From: Enterocloster asparagiformis
GTDB taxonomy: Bacteria > Bacillota > Clostridia > Lachnospirales > Lachnospiraceae
Length of the DNA stretch: 64,000 bases
Direction: 5' to 3'
Assembly (NCBI GenBank): GCA_018380885.1
Contig: JAGZSY010000012.1
Location: forward strand, 62,001 to 126,000
Position 1 is the first letter of the stretch; every line of letters begins with the position of its first letter. The position numbers were made by a program, and so were the translations under genes. Shown in pieces: positions 45,097 through 53,955 of this stretch. The notes under the pieces were generated by a model. That model was not told the origin of the DNA and did not search any database. It saw only the letters and a list, made by a program, of their open reading frames with translations.

Positions 45097-46527
45097 CTAT
45101 TCCACATCCCCGCTCATCGCATCCCAAATGGCCGCGCCGATGCCTTCATTGTACGTGGGCTGCGCCCTCATGGCAAAGGACATCTGCTCTGCGGTAAGAC
45201 CGTTGGCGATGGCTGTGGCGATCTCGCCGATCATGTCCGTAGCCCGCGGACACATCATCTGTGCCCCGACAATCGTATTGGAGTACGCCTCAAACACCAG
45301 GCGGATAAAGCCGTGCTCCTCGCCTGTAATAATGGACTTTCCGTTATCGCGCATGGAGAAATGACCGCACCGGACCTTTAGTCCGCTGGCCTTGGCCGTC
45401 TCCGCGGTGATGCCCACCGTTGCGATCTCCGGATTTGTATAAATACAGTTTGGCACAATGGGCAGCGGCACATACATTCCGCCCGGCACCACCTCCAGCT
45501 TGATGCTGTGCGGCTGACCCGCGATGCGCTCCACCACATATGTACCCTGAGCCGCCGCCACATGGGCCAGCAGCGTCCTGGCCGCCAAGTCTCCGATGGC
45601 GTAAACGCCCGGCTCGCTGGTCTCAAACTCCTTGCTGACCTTCAGCTTTCCGTCCTCCAGCTCCAGCTTCATATCCTCGCCCAAAAGACCCGACAGCTCG
45701 GGTCTGCGGCCGATGGCCATGAGCACCTGGCCGCCGCGGATCTTGAAGGACTCGCCCTCCTCATTGGGTGTCACCGTACAGCACAGAGAGCCGTTCTCCT
45801 GTGTAATCTCCGACACCATACAGTCACAGTACACGGAAATGCCCTTGCGCTTTAACTCCTCCTCCAGGCGCTCCGCCACCACGTCGTCCATGGGCGCCAT
45901 CAGGTGCTTGCCTTTCTCCACAATGGTAACATGGGAGCACAGGTTGTTAAAAATCGTGGCAAACTCCACCGCGATCACGCCCCCGCCCATAATGGTCAAG
46001 CGGTCAAAATTCCAGCTCTCCGCGGCCAGCAGCCTGTCGCTGTTCCACACGCCGGGCAGGTCCGCGCCGGGAATATGGCTCATAATCGGCACCGCGCCGG
46101 TGGCAAGGATCACCGCATTTCCCTGGAAATACTCCTTACCGCCCCCGGCCAGATTCACCTCCACGGTTTTATCCCTGCGCAGCATGGCAGTCCCGTAGAC
46201 CACCTCCACGTCCAGCTTTTCAAACTGCCCCTCGATCCCCTGGCGGTAACGCTTCACCGCCGTCTTTTTATATTTTTGCATTTTCCCGAAATCAAAGGAA
46301 ATAAAATCCGTGGACACCCCAAATTCGTCGCAGTTCTGCATCATATGGAACATATTGGAAGCGTGCAGCAGCGCCTTGGTGGGGATACAGCCCCGGTTCA
46401 CACAGGTTCCGCCAAACTTCTTGGCCTCGATTACCACCGCCTTCAGGCCGAACTGCGCCGCCTTCATAGCCGCCGTGTATCCGCCCGGACCTGCACCGAC
46501 AATCACAACGTCGTACTGTTTTGCCAT
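45097..46527 (-). CDS. lpdA: dihydrolipoyl dehydrogenase
   Basis: 476 residues. FAD-binding YDVVIVGAGPGGYTAAMKAA, redox-active disulfide GGTCVNRGCIPTKALLH, NAD-binding region LTIMGGGVIAVEFATIFNNL, second FAD motif VYAIGDLAARTLLAH, and catalytic base region AQPTYNEGIGAAIWDA, in which the usual His-Pro is replaced by QP-T. The expected reaction is NAD-dependent oxidation of dihydrolipoyl groups in 2-oxo acid dehydrogenase or glycine-cleavage complexes. No such complex genes are adjacent. The usual active-site 'HAHPT' motif reads RAQPT here, so the base His is missing and activity may be altered. The start overlaps the HAD gene stop (TAATG). Confidence 0.9.
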   Translation of the reverse strand: MAKQYDVVIVGAGPGGYTAAMKAAQFGLKAVVIEAKKFGGTCVNRGCIPTKALLHASNMFHMMQNCDEFGVSTDFISFDFGKMQKYKKTAVKRYRQGIEGQFEKLDVEVVYGTAMLRRDKTVEVNLAGGGKEYFQGNAVILATGAVPIMSHIPGADLPGVWNSDRLLAAESWNFDRLTIMGGGVIAVEFATIFNNLCSHVTIVEKGKHLMAPMDDVVAERLEEELKRKGISVYCDCMVSEITQENGSLCCTVTPNEEGESFKIRGGQVLMAIGRRPELSGLLGEDMKLELEDGKLKVSKEFETSEPGVYAIGDLAARTLLAHVAAAQGTYVVERIAGQPHSIKLEVVPGGMYVPLPIVPNCIYTNPEIATVGITAETAKASGLKVRCGHFSMRDNGKSIITGEEHGFIRLVFEAYSNTIVGAQMMCPRATDMIGEIATAIANGLTAEQMSFAMRAQPTYNEGIGAAIWDAMSGDVE

Positions 46528-47345
46528 TATTTCGTTTCTCCTTCCTCAAACAACCCCAGCGCCACACAGGCCTTCCATATTCCATCGTCGTCAATTGCCG
46601 CCGTCACATAGTCTGCGGCCGCCTTTAACCCCGGATGGGCATTTCCCATGGCCACGCCGACAGCGGCCTCCCGGATAATCTCGATATCGTTCATGCTGTC
46701 CCCAAAGGCAACTGTCTGCTCCGGCGCGATGCCGTAATACTCGCAAAGCCGCATGAGCCCGTTGGCCTTGGACGCCTCCTGCTCCACCACGTCGGCGCCC
46801 ATCAGCCCCGCAAACATGGGGAACTTAAACTCCGGAAACTGCCGCTCCAGCTGCTCTGCCCCGTCCGGACCGCCCACATAGGTCAAGGTTCGCACCGGCA
46901 TATCCATCAAAGTCCAGGGATCCCCGAAATTCCGCTCCGAGCTGCCCCAGCGCAATTTGTCATAATACACCACATTCTCCGGGCAGGTGTAATAGTCTAC
47001 ATCATCCACGGAAATGCCCAAGGCCAGCTTCTGCTCCTGCCCGAAAGCCAGCAGCCGTCTCAACCGCTCCTTGTCCATCAGATGTTCAAAAATAACCTTC
47101 CCATTCTCAACCTCAACCCTCGTCCCGTTCAGGTGGATAATACAATCCGGTTTCACCATATCCCGGTAGGGCACGCTGTAGGGCGCGTTCATATTTCGGC
47201 CCGAGGCCACCGCGATCACGGAGTCCTCCCTGAGCCGCCTGATCGCCTCCATGGCGCTGGCCGGAATCTCCCACGTACTGTGGTCAAGAAGCGTCATATC
47301 CAGATCGAAACTGATAATCCTCTTTTTTTTGTGAAAATTTACCAT
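46527..47345 (-). CDS. HAD-superfamily (Cof-type) phosphatase
   Basis: About 272 residues from MVNFHKKKRIISFDLDMTLL. Catalytic motif I is DLDMTLLD, motif II is VASGRNMN, a C2-type cap lies between, and motif IV is AFGDSMNDIEII. These proteins dephosphorylate sugar phosphates, FMN or PLP; the exact substrate is not readable. The start at 47345 is chosen because AAAGGA lies 13 bases upstream and family members start here; the frame extends 20 codons further. Its stop overlaps the lpdA start by one base (TAATG), implying coupled translation. Confidence 0.88.
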   Translation of the reverse strand: MVNFHKKKRIISFDLDMTLLDHSTWEIPASAMEAIRRLREDSVIAVASGRNMNAPYSVPYRDMVKPDCIIHLNGTRVEVENGKVIFEHLMDKERLRRLLAFGQEQKLALGISVDDVDYYTCPENVVYYDKLRWGSSERNFGDPWTLMDMPVRTLTYVGGPDGAEQLERQFPEFKFPMFAGLMGADVVEQEASKANGLMRLCEYYGIAPEQTVAFGDSMNDIEIIREAAVGVAMGNAHPGLKAAADYVTAAIDDDGIWKACVALGLFEEGETK

Positions 47346-47386
47346 ATTTTTTTTAAAATCCTTTACATTTTTTTTGAAATTAGGGC

Positions 47387-47415
47387 TTTTCAAAATGAAA
47401 AACATTTGTTATAAT
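47387..47415 (+). promoter_or_regulatory. tRNA promoter
   Basis: TATAAT at 47410-47415 lies 13 bp before the tRNA, with TTTTCA 17 bp further upstream as a weak -35. Confidence 0.6.
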
Positions 47416-47428
47416 ATAGAAGTTCGCT

Positions 47429-47502
47429 CGGGGTATGGCGTAGCTTGGTAGCGCGCTCGGCTGGGGGCCGAGAGGTCGCAGGTTCAAATCCTGTTGCCCC
47501 GA
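47429..47502 (+). tRNA. tRNA-Pro (GGG)
   Basis: A 74-base cloverleaf: acceptor CGGGGTA with TGCCCCG (one G-T pair) and discriminator A; anticodon stem CTCGG/CCGAG with loop CTGGGGG, anticodon GGG; T arm GCAGG-TTCAAAT-CCTGT. C1-G72 is the bacterial proline identity pair. CCA is not encoded. Confidence 0.95.
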
Positions 47503-47508
47503 CTATTG

Positions 47509-47546
47509 AATCCCTTGATTCCTTCAGGAGTCAAGGGATTTTCTTT
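47509..47546 (+). terminator. tRNA terminator
   Basis: AATCCCTTGA pairs with TCAAGGGATT, followed by TTCTTT, seven bases after the tRNA. Confidence 0.85.
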
Positions 47547-47655
47547 ATGCCGCCAAAGGTTTACATAACTCTCGTCGCAGTCGATTTTCCCCATATCTCC
47601 AGCCCCCATTTTCTCATAGCTATTCAGATAAATCAATGTCATTATCCGTTATCCC

Positions 47656-47800
47656 CTGCCGCCAGGCTGACGAAAAGTAATACGTTTCCTTATTATATCT
47701 TGTCGTCTGCCGCAAGGCTGACGATCAGTAATACGTTTCCTTATTATACCTTGTCGTCTGCCGCAAGGCTGGCGATCAGTAATACGTTTCCTTATTATAC
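47656..47800. repeat. tandem repeat, 51 bp x ~2.9
   Basis: Three consecutive units begin at 47656, 47707 and 47758 with CTGCCGC(A/C)AGGCTG and end in CCTTATTATA(C/T). Copies differ at only a few bases. The period equals 17 codons and the minus strand is open across it (repeat peptide IIRKRITDRQPCGRRQ), but that frame has no ribosome site and no family match, so it is treated as non-coding. It is not a CRISPR: there are no unique spacers. Confidence 0.85.
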
Positions 47801-47910
47801 CCCAAAGACTGATAATGTTCAAGTTCGGCCGGCCTTCCCCGGTAAAGTTTTCCAATTCGTTCTAGCTCAGCTGCCCCAAACCACCCCTGCTTATTTTCCC
47901 GCGCCCGCCT

Positions 47911-48357
47911 CTAAACAATCAATGTTTCAATCAACCTGCATAGAGACTCCCTGAACCGTTTATCATCCTCATCCGTCCGCTTAGCAGGCCCCTTTAAGCG
48001 GTGTTTCCCACCGCCCATACGCGCCTTTTTAGCCAAGTGCCGCTCCATCAGCAACTGGTCGATATTCTCATCGGTGTACCATTTTCCGCACTGGTGAATA
48101 CCCCGGGCTCCTTTTCCCAGCGCCATAGCCGCCACGCCGTAGTCCTGTGTCACCACGATGTCCCCCCTGCCGCACAGGTTCACAAGCGCAAAATCCACGG
48201 CATCCGCTCCTGCCCCAATCGTCCTCACCTCACTGTAATCCGACCGCAGAATATGGTTTGTATCGCATAGCAGCGTCACCGGTATCCGGTATTGTCTCGC
48301 CGCCTGTTCGACGATTCCGACTACCGGACAGGCATCTGCATCAACATATATCCTCAT
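47911..48357 (-). CDS. YaiI/YqxD family protein (DUF188)
   Basis: 148 residues with MRIYVDADACPV, VTQDYGVAAMALGKGA and the basic C-terminal KRTDEDDKRFRESLCRLI typical of the YaiI/YqxD family, a PIN-domain-like fold with conserved acidic residues. A nuclease activity is suspected from the fold but the biological role is unknown. It stands alone between the tandem repeat and the esterase locus. Confidence 0.9.
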   Translation of the reverse strand: MRIYVDADACPVVGIVEQAARQYRIPVTLLCDTNHILRSDYSEVRTIGAGADAVDFALVNLCGRGDIVVTQDYGVAAMALGKGARGIHQCGKWYTDENIDQLLMERHLAKKARMGGGKHRLKGPAKRTDEDDKRFRESLCRLIETLIV

Positions 48358-48541
48358 CTCGCTCTCCTCCTGTAAATTGCCGCTGCAACTGTTGTTATTG
48401 TACCACAGGCATTCAATTCGTGGAATCCCCCGTCAAATATTCATACAATACCATTTTTACCCCAAGCGCATATCACGCCCATTGTCCTGCATAAAACATG
48501 CCCAATCTTCTTTATTCCGCCAAATCCAAACATTAAAAGCA

Positions 48542-48570
48542 CCCCCTGGTTTCAAACTTCAAACCAGGGG
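48542..48570. terminator. hairpin after the carbohydrate operon
   Basis: CCCCTGGTTT pairs with AAACCAGGGG with a 7-9 base loop, about 55 bp after the last esterase stop on the minus strand. A T-run is weak on that side (TTTTAATG follows). Confidence 0.6.
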
Positions 48571-48625
48571 ATGCCCCATACGCTGATAAATTTTCTCTCT
48601 AACTTTTTCGTTTTCCGCCGTCGTT

Positions 48626-49768
48626 TTAAAGCCATCTGTCCGCGAAATCCATAATCTGTCCCCAGTCATACTCGTCCAGATCATGATTTCCTGTTTTCAG
48701 ATGATAGGCAATCTCCCCGTTGTGCACGGGCTGTTCAGGCAGGGGCTGTTCTGATACCGGCATGCCCTCTTTCTCAAAAAGCCAGTAAGCGGGCGCTGCC
48801 TGCACGCACGACTCAAATTGTCCCTCCGGGTCTGCCCAGCTGTCAAAGGTCTTTGACGTAATGTAGATCAGCCTGGGAGCCAGCAGCGCCAGCAGCATAT
48901 GCTGGTCAACCGGCATCTCCTCCTCGTGATCCGCATATCTCTGATAGTTTTTACAGAACCAGTAGGGAAAACGGTCCACAATGTCCCGGACCCGCTCACC
49001 CTTGGATTTTCTGGCCAGGGCATCGCCGGAATTTCCGGCCGAACTGCTGACCGCCATGGCAAACCGCTCGTCCTGGGCCGAGCACCACAGCGCCGTCTTG
49101 CCTCCGCGGGAATGGCCGGCCACCGCCACGCGCTTCTCATCGATCAGCGGCTCCCGGACGAAATAGTCCATAATCCGGCTGGCGCCCCAGGCCCAGGCGG
49201 AGATTGCCCCCCAGGCATTATCCGGCCGTCCGCTCCCCACGTATTCCGGAAACAGCTTGTGAAATCCCGTGGTAAAATCCTCGTCGTAATCCGGCGCGAT
49301 ATCCTGCGTCAAAACCACTGCGCTGGCGTATCCCCTGGCCACCATGGTCTCCGCGGGCCAGAACGGACTCAGAAAATGCCTGGCCGGATCTCCGTCCTTG
49401 ATCCCCCTGTTACATATGGTGAGCAGCGCGGGAACCGGCCCCGCGGCCCCGCGCGGTATAAACACTACCACCGGAAAACTGAAATGAATGCCCTTTCGCT
49501 CCGCCTGTATTTCCAGCGTTTTTCGCACAGCTCGTCCCGCCATGATCTCCGGTCCCTGCTTGGTGCAGGCCACTCTGATCTCCACCTTCACGTCGCTCAT
49601 ATCCGGAAGATTTCCATAAACATGATCCCGGAACAGACCGATTAATTCCTGTCTCCGTTTATCCTTCCATGCCTGGGCGCTTTCGATTTCAGTGCCGTCC
49701 AGACAGGTGAACAGGTCCGGAAGATTTCTTCCACAATCCCGTGCTCTTCGCATACCATTATCCCCCAT
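48626..49768 (-). CDS. alpha/beta hydrolase, glucuronoyl-esterase (CE15)-like
   Basis: 380 residues with no signal peptide. The nucleophile elbow is AVAGHSRGGKTALWCSAQDE and downstream AVSSSAGNSGDAL with the catalytic His probably in KTGNHDLDEYDW. G-x-S-R-x-G-K is the hallmark of CE15-type and related acetyl-xylan esterases. It would remove ester groups (methyl-glucuronoyl or acetyl) from imported hemicellulose fragments. The start codon overlaps the stop of the upstream esterase (TGATG). It is the last gene of the sugar operon. Confidence 0.8.
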   Translation of the reverse strand: MGDNGMRRARDCGRNLPDLFTCLDGTEIESAQAWKDKRRQELIGLFRDHVYGNLPDMSDVKVEIRVACTKQGPEIMAGRAVRKTLEIQAERKGIHFSFPVVVFIPRGAAGPVPALLTICNRGIKDGDPARHFLSPFWPAETMVARGYASAVVLTQDIAPDYDEDFTTGFHKLFPEYVGSGRPDNAWGAISAWAWGASRIMDYFVREPLIDEKRVAVAGHSRGGKTALWCSAQDERFAMAVSSSAGNSGDALARKSKGERVRDIVDRFPYWFCKNYQRYADHEEEMPVDQHMLLALLAPRLIYITSKTFDSWADPEGQFESCVQAAPAYWLFEKEGMPVSEQPLPEQPVHNGEIAYHLKTGNHDLDEYDWGQIMDFADRWL

Positions 49769-50811
49769 CACAGATTATTTTCCACAAAGGGGATCACATC
49801 CGTCCCCATCCAGACATGCCCGCCTCCATGGACAGAATGTACGGGCATATTCTCTCTTCCCAACAGCTCGTATGCCTTTCTGGTTATCTCCACCTGGGCG
49901 TTCACATTTTCGATTCCACTTTTTCCATTTAAAAGGTCATAGATCCCGCTCTCCACCAAAAACGGTCTGGGTGCCAGCAGCGCTCCCATATCTCCCATAT
50001 CCACAGTTTTCCAGATATAAGGAACATAATTGCAAGGACAGTTCTCCGGCATCTCCAGCAGCGCTTCCTTCATTCCGTAGAAATATCCGCTGGTGACAAT
50101 CACCTTAACCCGATCATCCAGCGCCCCCAGCCAAAGAGACTGATGACCCCCGCCCGACATCCCCGCTGTCGCAATTCTGGCGGAATCCACATAGGGCTGT
50201 TTTTCCATAAAATCCAGCAGGCGCATAAGATCCCACACCAGCCATCCGATGGGGGCAATGCCAAATCCAATCCCAATCTTCAACAGCTCCAGATGGGAGT
50301 TTTCCTGCAGCTTTTTCAGATCCTCCCCCTGCTGTTCCCGTTCTCTGCGCTCACCGGCTCCCCGGGCATCCGGGCAGACCACCACATATCCCTTTTCCGC
50401 CATGGTAACCGCAAAGCTCTTATCTCCCTCACGATATCGCTCGCGCACGTCGGCCTTGGTCAAATCCCCCAGCGTCTTTTCTTTCCCTCCCCCGTGTCCG
50501 TGGGGATTTAAAATCAGAGGGTGCACCCCGTCCGCCTTGGGCTTTAGGATATAGAAGGGCACATAAACCTCCGGCTCAGTCTGCAGTGTCCAGTACTGTT
50601 TTACATAGCTTCCTCTGTCCGTCTCCTCCAGCAGCCGCGCGTCCTCCTCTCCTGCCCGCGTGCAGCAGTCAAGCCCGATGATTTCTGCCAGTCTTTTTCT
50701 GGTCCGCGTTTTCCAGTCTGCAAACTCCTCCGGCGTTTTTGCCTGGAACCGATACTCCCGCTCCGTCCGATCATACAAACGCTTCATATATTCCATTGAT
50801 GTGTAGTACAA
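49768..50811 (-). CDS. alpha/beta hydrolase, acetyl-esterase-like
   Basis: 347 residues. Oxyanion region LILNPHGHGGGKE, nucleophile elbow TAGMSGGGHQSLWLGALDD, acidic residue region LLAPRPFLVESGIYD and catalytic His in HSVHGGGHVW. The fold matches the acetyl-xylan-esterase/dienelactone-hydrolase group. It is cytoplasmic. It starts 17 bp after the oxidoreductase gene and overlaps the next esterase, so it belongs to the same operon. The precise ester substrate is not evident. Confidence 0.82.
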   Translation of the reverse strand: MYYTSMEYMKRLYDRTEREYRFQAKTPEEFADWKTRTRKRLAEIIGLDCCTRAGEEDARLLEETDRGSYVKQYWTLQTEPEVYVPFYILKPKADGVHPLILNPHGHGGGKEKTLGDLTKADVRERYREGDKSFAVTMAEKGYVVVCPDARGAGERREREQQGEDLKKLQENSHLELLKIGIGFGIAPIGWLVWDLMRLLDFMEKQPYVDSARIATAGMSGGGHQSLWLGALDDRVKVIVTSGYFYGMKEALLEMPENCPCNYVPYIWKTVDMGDMGALLAPRPFLVESGIYDLLNGKSGIENVNAQVEITRKAYELLGRENMPVHSVHGGGHVWMGTDVIPFVENNL

Positions 50812-50827
50812 GCTTCACCCCTCCTGT

Positions 50828-52114
50828 TTACAATTTTATCAGTTCTCCGATGTTGACCGGCAGTCCGCTGGCGATGGACTTATTCGCCGCCACACCTGTA
50901 AGAATGGACATCGCTCCGTCAATATGGGAGGCGGCTCTCTGGAACCGGTCCTCCTGAGGGGTTCCGAAGATATCGTTGAGCAGCACCGTATCGCCGCCGC
51001 CGTGGCTTCCCACTCCCTTCTCTGCTTCCACCGGATAGGGATTGTCAAACATCGGATAGACCATGATGCTGGTCAGCTTCTGGGCCCCCTCGTCGGCCCG
51101 CTCTCCGCCTCCGTTGATATAGGCCTGCTCCCGAACCTGGTATTCAATTCTTCCCTTGGAGCCGTTAAAGGACACGATATACCCCTCCCAGGGCATGTAG
51201 GAATTCAGAGAATAGGACATCTGCGCGCCGTTTTGATACCGGACCAGCACGCTCATCGTATCCTCAATGCTGATATCATCCCCAAATACACTGCGGTCCC
51301 GTATATATCCGCTGTCCTTCTCCGCCTTCAGATAAATCTCCCGAAACAGCTCATTTCCCTCTAAATCAATGGCAAACGGATCGTTCCTGGCCTGCTCGCT
51401 CCCGTAGCACCGGTAGTAAAAATCCTTCACTCCCCTGCGCTCCGCATTCTGTTTGCCGTAAAAATTCAATCCTCCGAAGGCAAACACGGTTTCCGGCCTT
51501 GTCCCCAGCCAAAAGTTCACCAGATCAAAATGGTGAGTGGATTTATGCACCAGAAGGCCGCCGCTGTTGGCCTTGTTTCGATGCCACCTTCTGTAGTAGT
51601 CCGCGCCGTGCTTTGTGTTTAAAAGCCACTCGAAATGGACGGAAAAAACGTCTCCGATCACGCCGTCCATAATCAGCTGGCGCACCTTGGTGTTGGTGGG
51701 CGCATAGCGGTAGTTAAAGGTCACCCGTATCTGCCTGCCGGTGCGCTTCTGCACATCGATGATCTCCTGCGCCTTTTTCTCGTCAATGGTCATGGGCTTT
51801 TCCGTAATCACGTCGCAGCCCTTTTCCATGGCCCTGATTATGTACTGATGATGCGTGCGGTCAATGGAGGTGACAATAACCGCATCCGGCCTGGTCTCAT
51901 CAATCATGCGATCAAATTCCGTATACAGGTAAGTGGGAACCGAATCGTGTCCGTATTCTTCCTGAATCACTCGGTTGGCATAGTCCATTCTGGTCTGGCT
52001 CAGATCACAAAATCCCACCAGATCACAGGTATCCTTAAATGTGGTGCAGATGGCCTCGTAATACATTCTCGCCCTGCTGCCAGTTCCCACCTGCACATAT
52101 TTTTTCATACTCAT
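50828..52114 (-). CDS. Gfo/Idh/MocA-family dehydrogenase
   Basis: 428 residues. The N-terminal Rossmann fold starts YVQVGTGSRARMYYEA; the family motif EKP is in CDVITEKPMTIDE; a beta-sheet C-terminal domain with HKSTHHFDLVNFWLG supplies the catalytic His region. It should oxidise or reduce a sugar or sugar derivative with NAD(P). It lies between the permease and esterase genes, so its substrate is probably the transported sugar. TTTTCTCC/GGAGAAAAAACATG upstream supports the start at 52114. Confidence 0.9.
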   Translation of the reverse strand: MSMKKYVQVGTGSRARMYYEAICTTFKDTCDLVGFCDLSQTRMDYANRVIQEEYGHDSVPTYLYTEFDRMIDETRPDAVIVTSIDRTHHQYIIRAMEKGCDVITEKPMTIDEKKAQEIIDVQKRTGRQIRVTFNYRYAPTNTKVRQLIMDGVIGDVFSVHFEWLLNTKHGADYYRRWHRNKANSGGLLVHKSTHHFDLVNFWLGTRPETVFAFGGLNFYGKQNAERRGVKDFYYRCYGSEQARNDPFAIDLEGNELFREIYLKAEKDSGYIRDRSVFGDDISIEDTMSVLVRYQNGAQMSYSLNSYMPWEGYIVSFNGSKGRIEYQVREQAYINGGGERADEGAQKLTSIMVYPMFDNPYPVEAEKGVGSHGGGDTVLLNDIFGTPQEDRFQRAASHIDGAMSILTGVAANKSIASGLPVNIGELIKL

Positions 52115-52133
52115 GTTTTTTCTCCTTTCACAA

Positions 52134-52976
52134 TCAGCCTTTTAATCCCTCTGTGCTGATTCCCTCCACCAGATATTTTTGGAACAAAATAAAGATAACG
52201 AAAATTGGTAAAATGGATACTGTCGCCATGGAAAACATTGCGCCGTAGTCGGATTGGGACGACGGGTCGGAAAACATTTTCAGGGCGATTGAAACCGTAT
52301 ACTTGCTGGGCTGGTTCAGGTACAAAAGCGCGGCAAAAAAGTCATCCCATCTCCAGATAAACGAGAAAATTGCAGTGGTCACCAGTGACGGTTTGATTAA
52401 CGGCAATATGATTCTGACAAAAATTCCATAAAAAGAACACCCGTCGATCTTGGCCGACTCGTCCAATTCTTTGGGAATTCCCTTGATAAACTGCATGTTC
52501 AGGAATATGAAAAAGGCTCCTCCGAAATAGTGCGGTATGATTAACGGCAGCGCCGTGTTCACCCACTGCAGCTTCTGAAAAATGATAAACTGCGGAATCA
52601 TCACCACCTGAAACGGCAGCATCATTGTGAGCATCACGCAGGAAAACCAAATTTTTCTGCCCGGAAATTTGAGTCTGGCAAAGCCGAAGGCGATCACCGC
52701 AGAGGAGACTACCGCCCCGACCGTGGCGGACACGGTCACAATCAGGGAATTTCTCATAAAAACGCCAAAGCTGACTCCTCCAAAGCCTTTCCAGCCGTTG
52801 AGGTAGTTCTCTAATTTAAAATGCCTTGGGATCAGCACACCGGCTTCCCGGAATATACTGTCCGTTTCTTTAAATGAGCTGAACACCATCCAAATCAGCG
52901 GATATATCATAATAAATCCAAAGGCGATCACGAACGCATGGTATACCACCGCTCCTATCCGTCTTTTTAGCTTCAT
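52134..52976 (-). CDS. ABC sugar transporter permease (MalG type)
   Basis: 280 residues, six membrane segments starting VVYHAFVIAFGFIMIYPLIW. The ATPase-contact EAA loop reads PKELDESAKIDGCSFYGIFV. It is the second permease of a carbohydrate uptake 1 (CUT1) importer. It follows the MalF-type gene by 15 bp. No ATPase gene is present here; CUT1 systems in clostridia often share one MsmK-like ATPase encoded elsewhere. Confidence 0.93.
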   Translation of the reverse strand: MKLKRRIGAVVYHAFVIAFGFIMIYPLIWMVFSSFKETDSIFREAGVLIPRHFKLENYLNGWKGFGGVSFGVFMRNSLIVTVSATVGAVVSSAVIAFGFARLKFPGRKIWFSCVMLTMMLPFQVVMIPQFIIFQKLQWVNTALPLIIPHYFGGAFFIFLNMQFIKGIPKELDESAKIDGCSFYGIFVRIILPLIKPSLVTTAIFSFIWRWDDFFAALLYLNQPSKYTVSIALKMFSDPSSQSDYGAMFSMATVSILPIFVIFILFQKYLVEGISTEGLKG

Positions 52977-52991
52977 ATGTCTGCCACGCTC

Positions 52992-53888
52992 CTATCGTTC
53001 ATTTTCGTAATATACCCACTGGCTGGAGGATTTGAATACCAATGCGGTGAAAGCGGCGATGATCACTAGCAGAACCCAGGCCATGGCGCAGGCATACCCC
53101 ATATGGTAGTTGGTAAACGCCTGCTGATACAGGTAGAAGGCGTAAAACAGTGTGGAATTGAGCGGTTTGCCCCCTGTGATGATGTAGCTTTGGGTAAATG
53201 CCATGAAGCCGTTGATCATCTGCATAACCAGGTTGAAAAAGATTGTGGGAGTCAAAAGCGGCAGCGTGATGCGAAAGAAATTCTGTACCTTGCCCGCTCC
53301 GTCCACCCGGGCGGCCTCATAGAGGTTTTGTGGGATTTGTTTTAAGCCGGCCAGGAATATGAGCATGGAGGAGCCAAACTGCCAGATCGACAGCAGAATC
53401 AACGACCAGATGGCGGTCCTCACATCCGCGATCCAGGAGATGGACACGTCCAGGCCGATTGCCTGCAAAAGAGCGTTTACCACGCCGTTACTGGAAAATA
53501 TCTGTTTCCACATAACCGCCACAGCCACGCTTCCGCCGATAATCGACGGCAGATAATAAACCGCCCTGTAAAATCCCCCAAGCCTGCTCTCCCGTTTTAA
53601 AATCAGCGCCACTGCCAGGGCCATCACCAGCCGCAGCGGAACTGAAACCGCGGCGTAAAAGAACGTCACCTTCAGCGCTTTCACAAATTTCGCGTCCGAC
53701 GTGAACATCTTACTGTAATTTGCCAGCCCCACAAATTTCGGAGCCGACAGAATATCGTAATCCGTAAAGGAAAGCGCAAACGAGGCCACAATCGGTATCA
53801 GGGTAAATACCAGAAAGCCGAACACGAACGGCGAGATAAAGATGTACCCGGCCACCCCTTCTCTGTGAATCAAATTTTTCTTGTCCAA
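52992..53888 (-). CDS. ABC sugar transporter permease (MalF type)
   Basis: 298 residues, six membrane segments from VAGYIFISPFVFGFLVFTLI. EAA loop: QNLYEAARVDGAGKVQNFF. The start is a TTG at 53888 preceded by GGGGAATAAAA; the longer frame has no ribosome site. It is 67 bp after the binding-protein gene and partners the MalG-type permease. Confidence 0.92.
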   Translation of the reverse strand: MDKKNLIHREGVAGYIFISPFVFGFLVFTLIPIVASFALSFTDYDILSAPKFVGLANYSKMFTSDAKFVKALKVTFFYAAVSVPLRLVMALAVALILKRESRLGGFYRAVYYLPSIIGGSVAVAVMWKQIFSSNGVVNALLQAIGLDVSISWIADVRTAIWSLILLSIWQFGSSMLIFLAGLKQIPQNLYEAARVDGAGKVQNFFRITLPLLTPTIFFNLVMQMINGFMAFTQSYIITGGKPLNSTLFYAFYLYQQAFTNYHMGYACAMAWVLLVIIAAFTALVFKSSSQWVYYENER

Positions 53889-53955
53889 TTTTATTCCCCT
53901 TTTTGAAGGGCTTCTGCACACCGGCGCTGCGGCGTGAGAAGCCCTCTGCATTTCA

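Noticed and set aside
47656..47800. CRISPR array
   Set aside because: The repeats are contiguous with no unique spacers and no cas genes are nearby.
47649..47855. Repeat-encoded 68-codon minus-strand frame
   Set aside because: It has a repeated peptide but no ribosome site and no known family; the repeat is better treated as DNA.
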